Assembly (NCBI GenBank): GCA_021798875.1
Contig: JAJZBN010000009.1
Span: forward strand, 1-64,000
DNA: 64,000 nt
Reading direction: 5' to 3'
From: a bacterium
GTDB taxonomy: Bacteria; SZUA-79; Acidulodesulfobacterales; Acidulodesulfobacteraceae
The translations under genes were made by a program, and so were the position numbers. The notes beneath the pieces were generated by a model that saw only the letters and a program-made list of their open reading frames with translations, was not told the origin of the DNA and ran no database searches. Positions within the stretch are counted from its first letter, which is position 1; each line of letters opens with the position of its first letter. This document shows positions 17,155-27,249 of this stretch, piece by piece.

Positions 17155-17320
17155 ATTTAATATAGCTTTTGAGTATATAATGTAATTTCTTATGCAGGAT
17201 TAAAGTATTCGGCGAAATTTGACATAAAAAAAATAGATAGTATAATTAAACTATATAGTTTTTAAAAATTATTTATAGGTATATATCGATTAAAAATTTT
17301 ATTTTTTATGGGAGGAAAAG

Positions 17321-17977
17321 ATGTTAAAAAAAATTAAAGTTACGATAATTTCCAATTTGATAGTCCGCGTTTTTATGATTGCTTTTGCGGTTATTTTTCC
17401 CGCCAGCGTTTATGCCAGTTCTGCTTTAAATACTCCATGCGGTTCCGGAAGTTTTGCCGGTACTTCGTATTTATCGACTCCCTGCAGTTCTTCATATAAC
17501 TGCTGTATAGCTCCAAATGAACCAGCAGTAAAAAAAGTTCAACCGGTAGTAAAAAAACAAATTAAAAAATTTGCTGTTAAAAAAGTTGTTATCAAGAAAA
17601 AACCGGTTATCGTCAAAAAAGTTTCGACTTACAATATTTCGGCGAATAGTAACGATATCCATTTTCCATTTAATTCGGCTATGCTTACGTCAAAGGATAT
17701 TGCTATTTTGCACAGAGACGCCGAATATTTAAGGCACAATAAAAACGTCGTCGTTCAGATACAAGGTAATTGCGACAGGAGAGGTTCCGAAGCCTATAAT
17801 CTGGCTCTTGGCTGGAGGAGGGCAAATATAGCAAAATCTTATTTAGAAAAATTGGGCGTAAGCGGAAACAGGTTGAAAACGGTAAGTTTCGGAAAAGAGA
17901 AACCTCTTTGCACTGCTCATACTTTAGCATGTTATGCTATAAACAGAAGAGACCATTTTGCGGTCGTTTCTAAATAA
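17321..17977 (+). CDS. OmpA/Pal-like peptidoglycan-binding protein
   Basis: A 218-residue exported protein. A signal peptide ends near VYASS. A Cys-rich stretch (four to five Cys) and a Lys/Val-rich repeat region (residues ~68-105, KKV-type repeats) precede an OmpA C-terminal domain starting HFPFNSAML. That domain carries QGNCDRRGSEAYNLALGWRR, the diaminopimelate-binding loop, and ends NRRDHFAVV as in Pal. No lipobox Cys lies at the signal cleavage site, so it is not an ordinary Pal lipoprotein. GGAGG precedes the start. It may anchor the envelope to peptidoglycan. Confidence 0.85.
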   Translation: MLKKIKVTIISNLIVRVFMIAFAVIFPASVYASSALNTPCGSGSFAGTSYLSTPCSSSYNCCIAPNEPAVKKVQPVVKKQIKKFAVKKVVIKKKPVIVKKVSTYNISANSNDIHFPFNSAMLTSKDIAILHRDAEYLRHNKNVVVQIQGNCDRRGSEAYNLALGWRRANIAKSYLEKLGVSGNRLKTVSFGKEKPLCTAHTLACYAINRRDHFAVVSK

Positions 17978-18014
17978 TACAACAAAACGGAATTTTAAAA
18001 GTATATATTTAAAA

Positions 18015-18058
18015 AATCCTCTAAATGCTATGATAAGATTTAGAGGATTTTTATTTTT
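18015..18058. terminator. Bidirectional intrinsic terminator
   Basis: AATCCTCTAAAT and ATTTAGAGGATT form a 12-bp hairpin followed by T-rich sequence on the plus strand and preceded by A-rich sequence, so it works for both convergent genes. Confidence 0.9.
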
Positions 18059-18070
18059 AACTTTATATTA

Positions 18071-18691
18071 TTATATCGTATCGGTTTTTAAACCGTATTG
18101 GGCTAATTTTTCTTTAGTTGTAGTGTAATCTTTATGCTGGAAAGCGTTCATTCCTAATTTTGCGGCGGTTTCCACGTTAAAATACCTGTCGTCTATAAAA
18201 AGACTGTCTTCGCTTTTTACGTAGGCAAGATTCATAGCGAGCTTATAAATATTTTCGTCAGGCTTTTTCATTTTTACGAAACATGAAGTTACAAAAAAGT
18301 CGATTAATTCAGTAAGGTTAAACGTTTCCACCCTGTATCTTGAAAGCTCGAGCCCTTCGTTGTTTAATGCTACTACCTTTAGTTTATACTGAGATTTTAA
18401 ATTTTTAAATAACTCTATCATTTCAGGAATAGGCTTTGACTGGTTGAACATAAAATTTTTAAAATCTGCTTTTGAAAAATTCCTCTCGTCGTAAAAGATC
18501 GCTTTATCAAGATAATCGTTTAATGTTATCCTGCCTTCTTCGTATAAAGAGGATAAATATCCATGTCTTTCGGCAAACTCCTCATAATCGATATTGAAAA
18601 TTTTAGAGGCTGATTTTCTTGAAGCAGTATCCCATCCGTTTGTAAGAAGAATATTGCCGATGTCTAAAAATAAAGTAGTAATTTTATCCAT
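18071..18691 (-). CDS. HAD-superfamily hydrolase
   Basis: A 206-residue haloacid-dehalogenase-like protein. Motif I is LFLDIGNILL (nucleophile Asp, with Gly in the DxGN form seen in YihX-like members), motif II is VVALNNEG, and the motif III/IV region is KKPDENIYKLA with LFIDDRYFNVETA. The helical cap lies between motifs I and II. It is probably a sugar-phosphate or nucleotide phosphatase; the substrate is not evident. It stands alone on the minus strand upstream of the shared terminator. Confidence 0.85.
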   Translation of the reverse strand: MDKITTLFLDIGNILLTNGWDTASRKSASKIFNIDYEEFAERHGYLSSLYEEGRITLNDYLDKAIFYDERNFSKADFKNFMFNQSKPIPEMIELFKNLKSQYKLKVVALNNEGLELSRYRVETFNLTELIDFFVTSCFVKMKKPDENIYKLAMNLAYVKSEDSLFIDDRYFNVETAAKLGMNAFQHKDYTTTKEKLAQYGLKTDTI

Positions 18692-18751
18692 TAAACAATA
18701 TATTTATTTAAATTTTAAAATTATATCCTTTCTTTATGCACTTCTTAATTT

Positions 18752-19036
18752 TTAATGTCCGCAAGTTCCGCCGGAACAGCAGCATGCAGGCGCAGGAGAA
18801 GCGGTCTTGCTTTCATCAGCCGATTTTTTTGATTTGCTTCCGCTTCCGGAACTGCCTGAACTTGCATAATCAGTCTTGTACCATCCGGAGCCTTTTAGTA
18901 CGAAACTTGAGTTGGAAATTAATTTTTCTAATTTTCCTCCGCATTTTTCGCACTTTTCAAGCGGTTTTTCATTCATTCCCTGAATTACCTCGATATAATT
19001 TCCGCAGTCTTTGCATTTGTATTCTCTAATAGGCAT
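18752..19036 (-). CDS. FmdB-family zinc-ribbon protein
   Basis: A 94-residue protein with the FmdB/CxxC_CXXC_SSSS zinc ribbon: MPIREYKCKDCGNYIEV, CEKCGGKLEKLI, then FVLKGSGWYKTDY. A Ser/Gly/Lys-rich linker and a Cys-rich end (ACCCSGGTCGH) follow. The N-terminal ribbon is complete with two CxxC pairs. Regulatory or metal-chaperone functions have been suggested for the family, but none is established. The extra Cys cluster at the C-terminus could bind metal. GGAGG precedes the start on the minus strand. Confidence 0.88.
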   Translation of the reverse strand: MPIREYKCKDCGNYIEVIQGMNEKPLEKCEKCGGKLEKLISNSSFVLKGSGWYKTDYASSGSSGSGSKSKKSADESKTASPAPACCCSGGTCGH

Positions 19037-19176
19037 TTAATTTACCTCCTTATTAAATAATATATATTTAATTATATCATAAATTTTATATAATTTACAT
19101 ATCGTTAAAGTTTATAATATAATATAAAATATTTTATATTTTTTTTTCATAGTTTAATTTATAAAAAATTCGGTTT

Positions 19177-19809
19177 ATGGAAAACTTTAAAATCCCTGAA
19201 TATTTCAAATCTTTAAGCGTCGATATTCTTGGCGATATTAAAGCTTTGTTTAAGGTGGAAAAGTATGCGGTCGGAGAAAATATCTTTCTTGAAGGAGACA
19301 AGTCTAAAGGAATATATTTCGTAGCCGAAGGAACAGTCAAAGTTTACAAATCTTCTAAAGACGGTAAAGAGCAGATTTTAAAGTTGATTTATCCTGGCGA
19401 ATCTTTTAACGATATAACGGTTTTCGTCAAAGACGTAAACCCCGCTTCGGCGGATGCAGTTACCGACGTAAAACTATATTTGTTATCCCGCGAAAAAATG
19501 ATAGATCTTATTTATAAACACCCTGAAGTTTCTATTAATATTATAAGAAGTATGTCCGAAAAATTAAGGCATCTTACAAATGCGATAGAAGACCTTTCTC
19601 TTAAACATACGCAGGAAAGAATCGCCAAAATTTTGCTTTTATTCGACGGCGAAAAACTTAGCCAGAAAATAATAGCCGATATCGCAGGAACGGCAAGAGA
19701 AGTAGTGTCGCGCGCACTGAAGGAATTTGCGGCAAAAGGTATTATAAAATTAGATAAAAGGGATATCATAATACTAGACAAAAAAAAGTTGGAGGATTTA
19801 AGCGAATGA
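19177..19809 (+). CDS. Crp/Fnr-family transcriptional regulator
   Basis: A 210-residue regulator with an N-terminal cyclic-nucleotide-binding-like barrel (GENIFLEGDKSKGIYFVAEG, YPGESFND) and a C-terminal helix-turn-helix containing DIAGTAREVVSRALKEFAAK. It has no N-terminal Cys cluster of the FNR type, so it is not an iron-sulfur oxygen sensor. The ligand is unknown. A possible -10 box (TATAAA at 19160) lies close to the start. rsmD follows 18 bp later, so the two are probably co-transcribed. Confidence 0.9.
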   Translation: MENFKIPEYFKSLSVDILGDIKALFKVEKYAVGENIFLEGDKSKGIYFVAEGTVKVYKSSKDGKEQILKLIYPGESFNDITVFVKDVNPASADAVTDVKLYLLSREKMIDLIYKHPEVSINIIRSMSEKLRHLTNAIEDLSLKHTQERIAKILLLFDGEKLSQKIIADIAGTAREVVSRALKEFAAKGIIKLDKRDIIILDKKKLEDLSE

Positions 19810-19827
19810 TAAGGAATAATATAATAT

Positions 19828-20427
19828 ATGCGCATTATAGCCGGTTCATTAAAAGGAAGAATAATACCTAACGTATTCGATATCAAAAACGTTTCTCCGT
19901 CATCCGATTTTTTAAAGGGAGTTCTATTTAACGTGATAGGAGACGATATAAACGGCGCCGTTTTTTGCGATTTATACGCCGGAACGGGTAACGTCGGTTT
20001 CGAGGCTGTTTCGAGGGGCGCCGCTTTCTGCATTTTCGTCGAAAAGTCGCCGGAATTGATATCGATGATTATCAATCTTTCAAAACAGTTCGGTATAGAG
20101 GATAAAGTAAAAATTATAAAGAAGGATTCTTTAAAGGCTTTGGAAAAAGGAATATTGGATGAGTATATGCCCGATTATATATTTGTCGATCCGCCCTACG
20201 ACAAAGGTTTTTGCGAAATTACGGTTAATACAATTATTACCCGATATTCTAAGCGTGAATATCCGCGGGAAAATCTAGCCGGCGGCGAAGACGAAAAAAA
20301 CCGCAGCATAAATATAATTGTCCAGCACGATAAACATGAAATATTATCTCTTGAATATCCGCCTTATAAGCTTATAAATAAAAAAACGCACGGCAAATCT
20401 TTTTTATCGTTTTACCGTGCTGATTAA
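19828..20427 (+). CDS. rsmD: 16S rRNA (guanine-N2)-methyltransferase RsmD
   Basis: A 199-residue SAM-dependent methyltransferase that modifies G966 of 16S rRNA in E. coli. MRIIAGSLKGRII is the typical RsmD beginning, DLYAGTGNVGFEAVSRGA is the SAM-binding motif I, and VDPPYDKGF is the catalytic N/DPPY motif. The length fits the family. AAGGA (19811-19815) precedes the ATG. Often rsmD is next to coaD; here coaD is 11 kb away. Confidence 0.93.
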   Translation: MRIIAGSLKGRIIPNVFDIKNVSPSSDFLKGVLFNVIGDDINGAVFCDLYAGTGNVGFEAVSRGAAFCIFVEKSPELISMIINLSKQFGIEDKVKIIKKDSLKALEKGILDEYMPDYIFVDPPYDKGFCEITVNTIITRYSKREYPRENLAGGEDEKNRSINIIVQHDKHEILSLEYPPYKLINKKTHGKSFLSFYRAD

Positions 20428-20433
20428 ATTACT

Positions 20434-22830
20434 TTAAAAATTCCAATCGCCTTTCCAGTTTTTAATTTCGGGCATATCGTCGTCATATTTTAGTATATAC
20501 TGTTTATGTTCGATCAATCTGCTCTCCATCTCTTTTTTAATATACGCCGCTTTATATTTAAGGGATTCAACTCTGTCGGCTATGTCCATAACGAGATGGA
20601 ATCTGTCCAACTCGTTTCTCACTGCCATATCAAAAGGCGTAGTCGTAGTTCCTTCTTCTTTGTATCCCCTGACGTGTAAATTCGGGTGGTTTTTGCGTCT
20701 GTAGCACAGTCTGTGTATCAGCCATGGATAGCCGTGAAATGCAAAAACAATTGGTTTATTTTCCGTAAAAAGAGTATCGAATTCTTTATCGGATAATCCG
20801 TCTGGATGTTCTTCTTTGGGCGTTAAAGTCATAAGGTCTATTACGTTTATAACCCTTATTTTAAGTTCGGGAACGAGATTGTTTAAAATAGAAACGGCCG
20901 CAAGCGTTTCCAGCGTAGGAACGTCTCCTGCGCATGCCATTACGATATCCGGCTCTTCTCCTCTGTCGTTGCTGGCAAATTCCATAATGCCTAAACCTTT
21001 ATCGCATATTTTAATTGCCGAATCCATATCGTACCACTGAAGCTCTTCCTGCTTTCCCGCGATAATTACGTTGACCCTGTTTCGGCTTCTGAAACACTCG
21101 TTTGCAGTTACCAGAAGCGTATTCGTATCTGATGGGAGATAGACCCTTATATATTTTGGTTTTTTTGTAATCACGTGGTCTATGAAGCCCGGATCCTGGT
21201 GCGAAAAGCCGTTATGGTCCTGCCTCCATACATGCGACGTAAGCAGATAGTTTAAGGAAGGTATAGGCCTTCTCCATTCGACCTCGTCAGCTTCCTTGAG
21301 CCATTTTGCATGCTGGTTAAACATAGAATCTATTATGTGTATAAAGGCCTCATAGCATGAAAAAAAGCCGTGTCTTCCCGTTAGCAGATATCCTTCGAGA
21401 AGTCCTTCGCATGTATGCTCGCTTAAAATTTCGATTACCCTTCCGCTGCGGGCAAGATGGTCGTCAAAGTCGAAAATATCGCCCCACCATTGTCTGTCGG
21501 TATTATCGAAAACAGCGTTTAGCCTGTTTGAATTATGTTCGTCCGGACTGAATATCCTGAAATTATTCATATTTTTCTTGACTATATCGCGCAGGTAAAA
21601 TCCTAAAGTAGTAGTAGCTTTTCCGTAGATAGTCGCAGGTTTTTCCACTTTTTCGGCATAATCTTTAAAATCTGTAAGAATAAGATCTTTCGTTAAAAGT
21701 CCGCCGTTTCCGCAAGGGTTTGCGCCCATTCTTTTATCTTTTTTCGGCGGAAATTCTTTAATTTTGTCGATTAGCGAACCGTTTTCGTCGAATAATGTTT
21801 CCGGCTTGTACGATTTCATCCAGTTTTCCAATATTTTGATATGTTCCGGTTTTTCTTCAAAATCCGTAATAGGAACCTGATGTGCGCGCCAGAAACCTTC
21901 AAGTTTAAGCCCGTCTATTTCTTTCGGACACGTCCAGCCTTTAGGAGTTTTTAATATTAACATGGGATAAAGAGGTCTATGTTCCGCGGATGCCCCGCCG
22001 CTTCCTTTATATTCTTTTTTTATTTTAATTATTTCCCTTGAAATTTTATCCATAATTGCAGCCATTTTGTTATGAGCCGAATTTACCGACTCGTCTTTCA
22101 GAAGGTAGGGCTTATAACCATATCCTTTAAACAGGTCTATAAGTTCTTCTTCGCTTATTCTCGCGAGAATAGTAGGATTGTTAATTTTATATCCGTTTAA
22201 ATGAAGAATAGGAACTACTATACCGTCCGTTTTTGGATTTAAAAATTTATTAATATGCCAGGAAGCCGCCATAGGTCCGGTTTCTGCTTCGCCGTCCCCT
22301 ATGGTGCAAAATACTGTTAAATCAGGATTATCAAGCGCCGCTCCGTAAGCATGGCTCAATGCGTAACCAAGCTCGCCGCCCTCGTGTATAGAGCCTGGCG
22401 TCATAGGAGAAACATGGCTCGGTACGCCGCCTGGAGCGGAAAATTGCCTGAAAAGAGCCTTAACGCCGTCGTAGTTTTGAGGTATATTCGGATAATATTC
22501 GCTGTAAGTTCCTTCAATATAAGTATTGGCGATAATAGCAGGGCCGCCGTGACCCGGTCCCGTTATAAATAATGCGTTTAAATCGAATTTTTTAATAATT
22601 CTGTTTAAATGTTCATAGATGAAATTGAGTCCGGGAGACGTTCCCCAGTGTCCAAGCAGTCTCGGTTTTATATGCTCAAGTTTTAGAGGTTCTTTTAACA
22701 GCGGATTATCCATGAGGTAGATTTGCCCTATAGAAAGATAGTTTGCGGCGTTGAAATATAAATTTAAAATTTCAAGTTCGTCTTCGGTAAGATAATTTTG
22801 ATAATTATAATCTGACTTTCTTTCTTTCAC
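20434..22830 (-). CDS. xfp: Phosphoketolase (xylulose-5-P/fructose-6-P)
   Basis: A 798-residue thiamine-diphosphate enzyme that splits xylulose 5-phosphate and/or fructose 6-phosphate with phosphate to acetyl phosphate and an aldose phosphate. Family motifs include [18 protein letters not shown] near residue 80, TGPGHGGPA, the TPP-binding [14 protein letters not shown], and [13 protein letters not shown] in the C-terminal half. The length is canonical. GGAGGTAAAAAG-like sequence precedes the start. It stands alone between rsmD (convergent) and the copper ATPase. Its presence suggests an acetyl-phosphate branch from sugar phosphates. Confidence 0.97.
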   Translation of the reverse strand: MKERKSDYNYQNYLTEDELEILNLYFNAANYLSIGQIYLMDNPLLKEPLKLEHIKPRLLGHWGTSPGLNFIYEHLNRIIKKFDLNALFITGPGHGGPAIIANTYIEGTYSEYYPNIPQNYDGVKALFRQFSAPGGVPSHVSPMTPGSIHEGGELGYALSHAYGAALDNPDLTVFCTIGDGEAETGPMAASWHINKFLNPKTDGIVVPILHLNGYKINNPTILARISEEELIDLFKGYGYKPYLLKDESVNSAHNKMAAIMDKISREIIKIKKEYKGSGGASAEHRPLYPMLILKTPKGWTCPKEIDGLKLEGFWRAHQVPITDFEEKPEHIKILENWMKSYKPETLFDENGSLIDKIKEFPPKKDKRMGANPCGNGGLLTKDLILTDFKDYAEKVEKPATIYGKATTTLGFYLRDIVKKNMNNFRIFSPDEHNSNRLNAVFDNTDRQWWGDIFDFDDHLARSGRVIEILSEHTCEGLLEGYLLTGRHGFFSCYEAFIHIIDSMFNQHAKWLKEADEVEWRRPIPSLNYLLTSHVWRQDHNGFSHQDPGFIDHVITKKPKYIRVYLPSDTNTLLVTANECFRSRNRVNVIIAGKQEELQWYDMDSAIKICDKGLGIMEFASNDRGEEPDIVMACAGDVPTLETLAAVSILNNLVPELKIRVINVIDLMTLTPKEEHPDGLSDKEFDTLFTENKPIVFAFHGYPWLIHRLCYRRKNHPNLHVRGYKEEGTTTTPFDMAVRNELDRFHLVMDIADRVESLKYKAAYIKKEMESRLIEHKQYILKYDDDMPEIKNWKGDWNF

Positions 22831-22860
22831 TTTTTACCTCCTTATTGAAATTAACTTATA

Positions 22861-25479
22861 TTACATCCTGTCCATTGCTTTTGAATATCTTCTTAAAAGT
22901 ATTGAATTTAAAGAAACGGTTATGCTGGAAACGGCCATAGCGGCGCCTGCAAAAGCCGGAGGTATTAAAAATCCTGTTAATCCGTAAAAAACCCCTGCGG
23001 CTAAAGGTATGCCGAGACCGTTAAAGAAAAAAGCCCAAAAAAGGTTTTGTTTTACTTTAAATAAAGTTTTTCTGCCGAGGGATACGCTTTTATATACGTC
23101 GTTAATGTCGTTTCTTACCAAAATAACGTCGCCCGTTTCCCTTGCTACGTCAGTTCCGCTTCCTATGGCAATTCCGACGTCCGCCGCGGCAAGAGCCGGA
23201 GCGTCGTTTATGCCGTCGCCAACCATTGCTACTTTTAAACCGAGATTCTTTAATTTTTTAATTTCATTGAGTTTTTCGTTCGGCAAAACGTTTGCTATAA
23301 CGTTTTTTTCGTCTATTCCGGCTTGAACGGCGGCGTTCATTGCCGAGTTTATATTGTCGCCCGTTAAAAGATAAACTGAAATACCAAGAGACTTTAATTT
23401 TGATATAGCTTCTTTTGCCGTTTCTTTGACTTTATCGGACAGAGAAATAATGCCTACGATATCGGAACCTACGGATATTCCGATAACCGTTTTCCCTTCT
23501 TTTGCAAATTTTTCGTCAAATTCGTTAAATTCAGTCATATCGAAATTTACGGTTTCCGATTCTTTGAATATTTCTTTTTTGCCTATAATTATCTTTTTGC
23601 CTTCGTAATTTAATTTTATGCCGAATCCGCCTATTTCTTCAAAATTTTCGGGCAAAGATTTTTCCAGCGCAGATTTGTCTTTGGTGTTTTCTTGGCTATA
23701 GTTATCGTAATTTTTATAAGAATGAAATTTATCTGCTATTGCTGCGGCTATAGGATGCGAAGAAAAACTTTCGGCATATGCGGCAATTTTGAGTATTTCA
23801 TTTTCCGGCATACCGTTAAGCGAAATTATATCGGTGACCTCCGGTTTCCCGTACGTAATAGTTCCCGTTTTATCGAAAACTACGGCATCTATCCTTGCAA
23901 TCTCTTCTAAGCTCGACGACTTTTTGATGAGTATTCCTTTTTCTAAACCTATCGAACTTCCGACCATAAGAGCCATAGGCGTAGCAAGACCCATTGCGCA
24001 CGGGCAGGCTATAACTAAAACCGCTATGGAAGCTGACAAGGCAAATAAAAAATCGTAATGGAATACGAACTTCCATGCAATAAACGTTATCAGCGATATT
24101 ATAACTACCGCCGGAACGAAATAATTGGTTACTTCGTCGGCGATACGCTGAATGGGGGCTTTGTCCGCCTGAGCGTCTTCTACCAATCTGACTATTTGAG
24201 ACAGCACGGTATCTTTTCCGACCCTTAACGCTTTAATTTTAACTGCCTGCCCTTTGTTTACGGTAGCCCCGCTTACTTCGCTTCCTTCGCCTTTTTCTGC
24301 AGGAACCGGTTCTCCGGTAAGCATAGATTCGTCTATTTGAGTTTGTCCGTATGTTATTACGCCGTCGACCGGAATTTTATCTCCCTTTTTTACAAGCAGA
24401 ATATCGCCTGGTTTTACGTCCGAAGTATCTATTTCTTTAACCGTTCCGCCGGGTTCGACCAAATTTGCTTTATTTGCCTGAAGTTTAAACAATGCTTTAA
24501 GGGACGAAGCCGCTCTCTGTTTAGATATTTTCTCCAGCAATTTTCCGGTTCTTATAAAAAGAATAAGCAAAACGGAAGTATCGAAGTAAAGTTCGCCTTT
24601 AAATAAAAAAACGGAAGCGGCGGAATAAAAATAAGCGGCTGAAATACCGAGAGAAACCAGTACATCCATATTAGACGAAAAACTTTTTAAAGAATAGTAT
24701 GCGCCTTTATAAAACGTAAGTCCGGCGGTGAACTGAATTATCGTTGCCAGTATAAACAAAGCAGGTATTCTGTAAATGCCCAATATATCGATATAAGTAA
24801 GTATGACGACGGGAATTGCGATTATTAAAGTAAATATCAGCCAGTAAAGATCTTTTTTCCAGTCGGGTATTTTGCTGCGTTTTTTAAATTTTTTCGTACC
24901 CGCCGCCGTATCATTTGTCAGCTTTTCAACGCCGTTTGCATTTTTTTCGTCTTCGGTTTCGTCTATGGGAGTATATCCGCTTTCTACGACGGCTTTAAAT
25001 ATTTCGTCTTTGGAAGTTTTTGAAGGGTCGTAAGATACGGCGCCGCTTTCTCCTACGAAATTTACTACTATCGAGTTTACGCCGTTTAGTTTTCCTACGT
25101 CTTTTTCTATGGCTTTTGCGCAGTTGGTGCAGTGCATTCCTTCTATTTTAAATTTTATATTTTTTGGATTGTCTGCTGAAGATTCGACGTCTGAATTGAC
25201 AATAAAGGCGTTTTGAAGGTCTTGTTTGGGGATTGCTAAACCTGAATCCGTCAAATCGGCTTCAAAACCGGCAAATTCGATCATCTTTATTATTTCTTCG
25301 GGGGAGGGTTTGTCGTTTTCGGTTTCTACGTAAAGAGTTTCGTTGACAAAATTGAGCTTTGCTTGCGTCACACCTTCCATTCTTTTTACCGTATCGGTAA
25401 TAGTTGCGGCACAGGCGGCGCAGTCCATTTTGCTGATTTTAAACTTATAGTTTTTACGAGGCGAGTTTGCAGATTCCAT
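22861..25479 (-). CDS. copA: Copper-exporting P1B-type ATPase with two HMA domains
   Basis: An 872-residue heavy-metal ATPase. There are two N-terminal metal-binding domains, with MDCAACAATI near residue 18 and MHCTNCAKAI near 113. A linker and six to eight helices follow with the CPC metal site in IACPCAMGLATP, TGEP actuator motif, DKTGTITYG phosphorylation site, SHPIA (HP motif), TGDN and GDGINDAPALAAADVG. The CPC and the ending are typical of Cu+ exporters. It is transcribed towards xfp. No CueR- or CsoR-like gene is adjacent. Confidence 0.95.
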   Translation of the reverse strand: MESANSPRKNYKFKISKMDCAACAATITDTVKRMEGVTQAKLNFVNETLYVETENDKPSPEEIIKMIEFAGFEADLTDSGLAIPKQDLQNAFIVNSDVESSADNPKNIKFKIEGMHCTNCAKAIEKDVGKLNGVNSIVVNFVGESGAVSYDPSKTSKDEIFKAVVESGYTPIDETEDEKNANGVEKLTNDTAAGTKKFKKRSKIPDWKKDLYWLIFTLIIAIPVVILTYIDILGIYRIPALFILATIIQFTAGLTFYKGAYYSLKSFSSNMDVLVSLGISAAYFYSAASVFLFKGELYFDTSVLLILFIRTGKLLEKISKQRAASSLKALFKLQANKANLVEPGGTVKEIDTSDVKPGDILLVKKGDKIPVDGVITYGQTQIDESMLTGEPVPAEKGEGSEVSGATVNKGQAVKIKALRVGKDTVLSQIVRLVEDAQADKAPIQRIADEVTNYFVPAVVIISLITFIAWKFVFHYDFLFALSASIAVLVIACPCAMGLATPMALMVGSSIGLEKGILIKKSSSLEEIARIDAVVFDKTGTITYGKPEVTDIISLNGMPENEILKIAAYAESFSSHPIAAAIADKFHSYKNYDNYSQENTKDKSALEKSLPENFEEIGGFGIKLNYEGKKIIIGKKEIFKESETVNFDMTEFNEFDEKFAKEGKTVIGISVGSDIVGIISLSDKVKETAKEAISKLKSLGISVYLLTGDNINSAMNAAVQAGIDEKNVIANVLPNEKLNEIKKLKNLGLKVAMVGDGINDAPALAAADVGIAIGSGTDVARETGDVILVRNDINDVYKSVSLGRKTLFKVKQNLFWAFFFNGLGIPLAAGVFYGLTGFLIPPAFAGAAMAVSSITVSLNSILLRRYSKAMDRM

Positions 25480-25607
25480 ATATTTATAATATCACATATT
25501 TTCCAGGTTGTAAAATTTATGGACTTAAGTGGCGGTTATATAGTAAAATTTTAATATATCAGATAATTTTTACATGATATGGTTAAGCAAATTTGTTTCG
25601 GTAAATT

Positions 25608-25635
25608 TTGACATTTATATTTTTAGGTATATAAT
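25608..25635 (+). promoter_or_regulatory. Promoter of the dihydrolipoamide-dehydrogenase-like gene
   Basis: TTGACA (25608-25613) and TATAAT (25630-25635) have a 16-bp spacer. The leader to ATG 25726 would be about 84 bases, including GGAG at 25713. Confidence 0.7.
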
Positions 25636-25725
25636 ATGAAGATTCTATTATATGAATAGAATAACAATTGATAATAAAATAATTTGTATTTGTACTTTTC
25701 ATATTAAATTTTGGAGATTAACATT

Positions 25726-27126
25726 ATGGAACAAGTTGATGTATTTACTATCGGGGCAGGCGGAGGAGCATATCCCGCCGCTTTCAGACTTGCTAAAGCC
25801 GGAAAAAAAGTAGTTATGGCAGACATTAAAGGAGTTATGAGCGGCAACTGTTTAGAACAGGGTTGCGTTCCTTCTAAAACTATAAGGGAAGCAATAGAAG
25901 TATACAGACTGGCAAAAAAGAGGGAATATTTCGGTTTAAAAGGCGAAAATATGGGATTTGATTACTCTAAAATTATCGATTTTAAAGACAACGTGCAAAA
26001 ATTCAGATATGCTCAGCATGCAAAAGAACTTGAAGAAGCATCAAAAAATTTAAAACTCGTCAAGGGTAAGGCGTCATTTATAGATGAGCATACGGTAAGA
26101 GTAACCGGCGAAAATTTTGAAGAAACATACAAGGCGGACAGTATAATAATCGCAAGCGGCGCAGAACCCTATATACTTCCGATAGAAGGAAAAGAACACT
26201 GCGTTACAAGTACGGACATTTATATTTTGGGAACAAAAATTAAATCTCTTCCAAAATCTATTGCGATACTTGGCGGAGGCTATATAGGAGTGGAAACGGC
26301 TACTTTTTTTAACGAACTGGGAGTGGATGTAACCTTAATTCAAAGAAGCAAAAGAATACTTACCGCTATGGACGAAAGATTTGCTTTGCTTCTTCAAAAT
26401 TCTCTCGACCCGAAAATTAAATTAGAGCTTGGAACGGAAATCAAAAAAATAGAAAAGATACAGGCCGGCGGAGCATATAACTATAATGTTTCATATATAA
26501 AAGACGGAACCTTAAAAGCGGTAAACGCCGATATGGTGCTTATGGCATACGGCAGAAAACCGGTCATACCCGAAGGCACGGATAAGTTAGGAGTAGAATT
26601 TGATAAAAAAGGCAGGATAAAAATAAACAGCGCTATTCAGACTAATATTCCGCATATTTATGCATCGGGCGACGTGAACGGACTTTCGATGCTTTTTCAT
26701 TCGGCGGAAAGACAGTCTTTAGTTTGCGGAAATAATATTTTTGCCGGCAATACTCCTATCGATTATATGGATTTTAATGCCGTGCCGACTACGGTTTTTA
26801 CGTTTCCTAAAGCCGCGTATGCAGGTATCATGCCTTCACAGGCGGAAAAAGCGGGCATCGATGTTCTTGAATGCTCATACGATTTCGTCGTCGATGCTAA
26901 AGCTCAGATATATAACGAACTAAAAGGAGAAATAAGGGAATTTTTCGATGCTAAAACTTTAAAAATAATCGGCGCATGGGTAATTGGAATAGATGCCGAA
27001 CTTTTAATAGGCGAATTGGTAACGGCAATACAAAATTCTTTAGACATCCGTATAGTAGCCGGACTTTCAAACCAGCATCCTACAAGCAGCGAAGGCATAG
27101 CCAAAGCGGCAAGAAAACTGCTTTAA
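25726..27126 (+). CDS. Flavoprotein disulfide reductase (dihydrolipoamide dehydrogenase-like)
   Basis: A 466-residue class-I pyridine nucleotide-disulfide oxidoreductase. It has the FAD motif TIGAGGGAYPAAFRLAKAG, the redox-active pair in NCLEQGCVPSK, the NAD(P)-binding ILGGGYIGVETATFF, YASGDVNG as the second FAD motif, and the C-terminal catalytic His-Glu in QHPTSSEGIA. It resembles Lpd, but no E2 or lipoyl gene is near, so the substrate is uncertain; mercuric- or glutathione-reductase-like use is possible. ATG 25726 has GGAG 10 bases upstream; the in-frame TTG 25711 lies inside that site. Confidence 0.85.
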   Translation: MEQVDVFTIGAGGGAYPAAFRLAKAGKKVVMADIKGVMSGNCLEQGCVPSKTIREAIEVYRLAKKREYFGLKGENMGFDYSKIIDFKDNVQKFRYAQHAKELEEASKNLKLVKGKASFIDEHTVRVTGENFEETYKADSIIIASGAEPYILPIEGKEHCVTSTDIYILGTKIKSLPKSIAILGGGYIGVETATFFNELGVDVTLIQRSKRILTAMDERFALLLQNSLDPKIKLELGTEIKKIEKIQAGGAYNYNVSYIKDGTLKAVNADMVLMAYGRKPVIPEGTDKLGVEFDKKGRIKINSAIQTNIPHIYASGDVNGLSMLFHSAERQSLVCGNNIFAGNTPIDYMDFNAVPTTVFTFPKAAYAGIMPSQAEKAGIDVLECSYDFVVDAKAQIYNELKGEIREFFDAKTLKIIGAWVIGIDAELLIGELVTAIQNSLDIRIVAGLSNQHPTSSEGIAKAARKLL

Positions 27127-27167
27127 ATTTATCTAAATACATAAGATATTGTTTTATTATGATGCTT

Positions 27168-27196
27168 ATGGTGCCGAAATTTAATTCCGGCACCAT
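27168..27196. repeat. Palindromic element of the GTGCCGGAATT family
   Basis: ATGGTGCCG and CGGCACCAT surround AAATTTAATTC, making a hairpin between two convergent genes. It is a copy of the element at 47018 and 47061 and may terminate transcription. Confidence 0.75.
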
Positions 27197-27249
27197 AAAA
27201 AACTGATTATAATATTTTTTTCAAAGGTATTGCAAAAGTGTAATTGTAA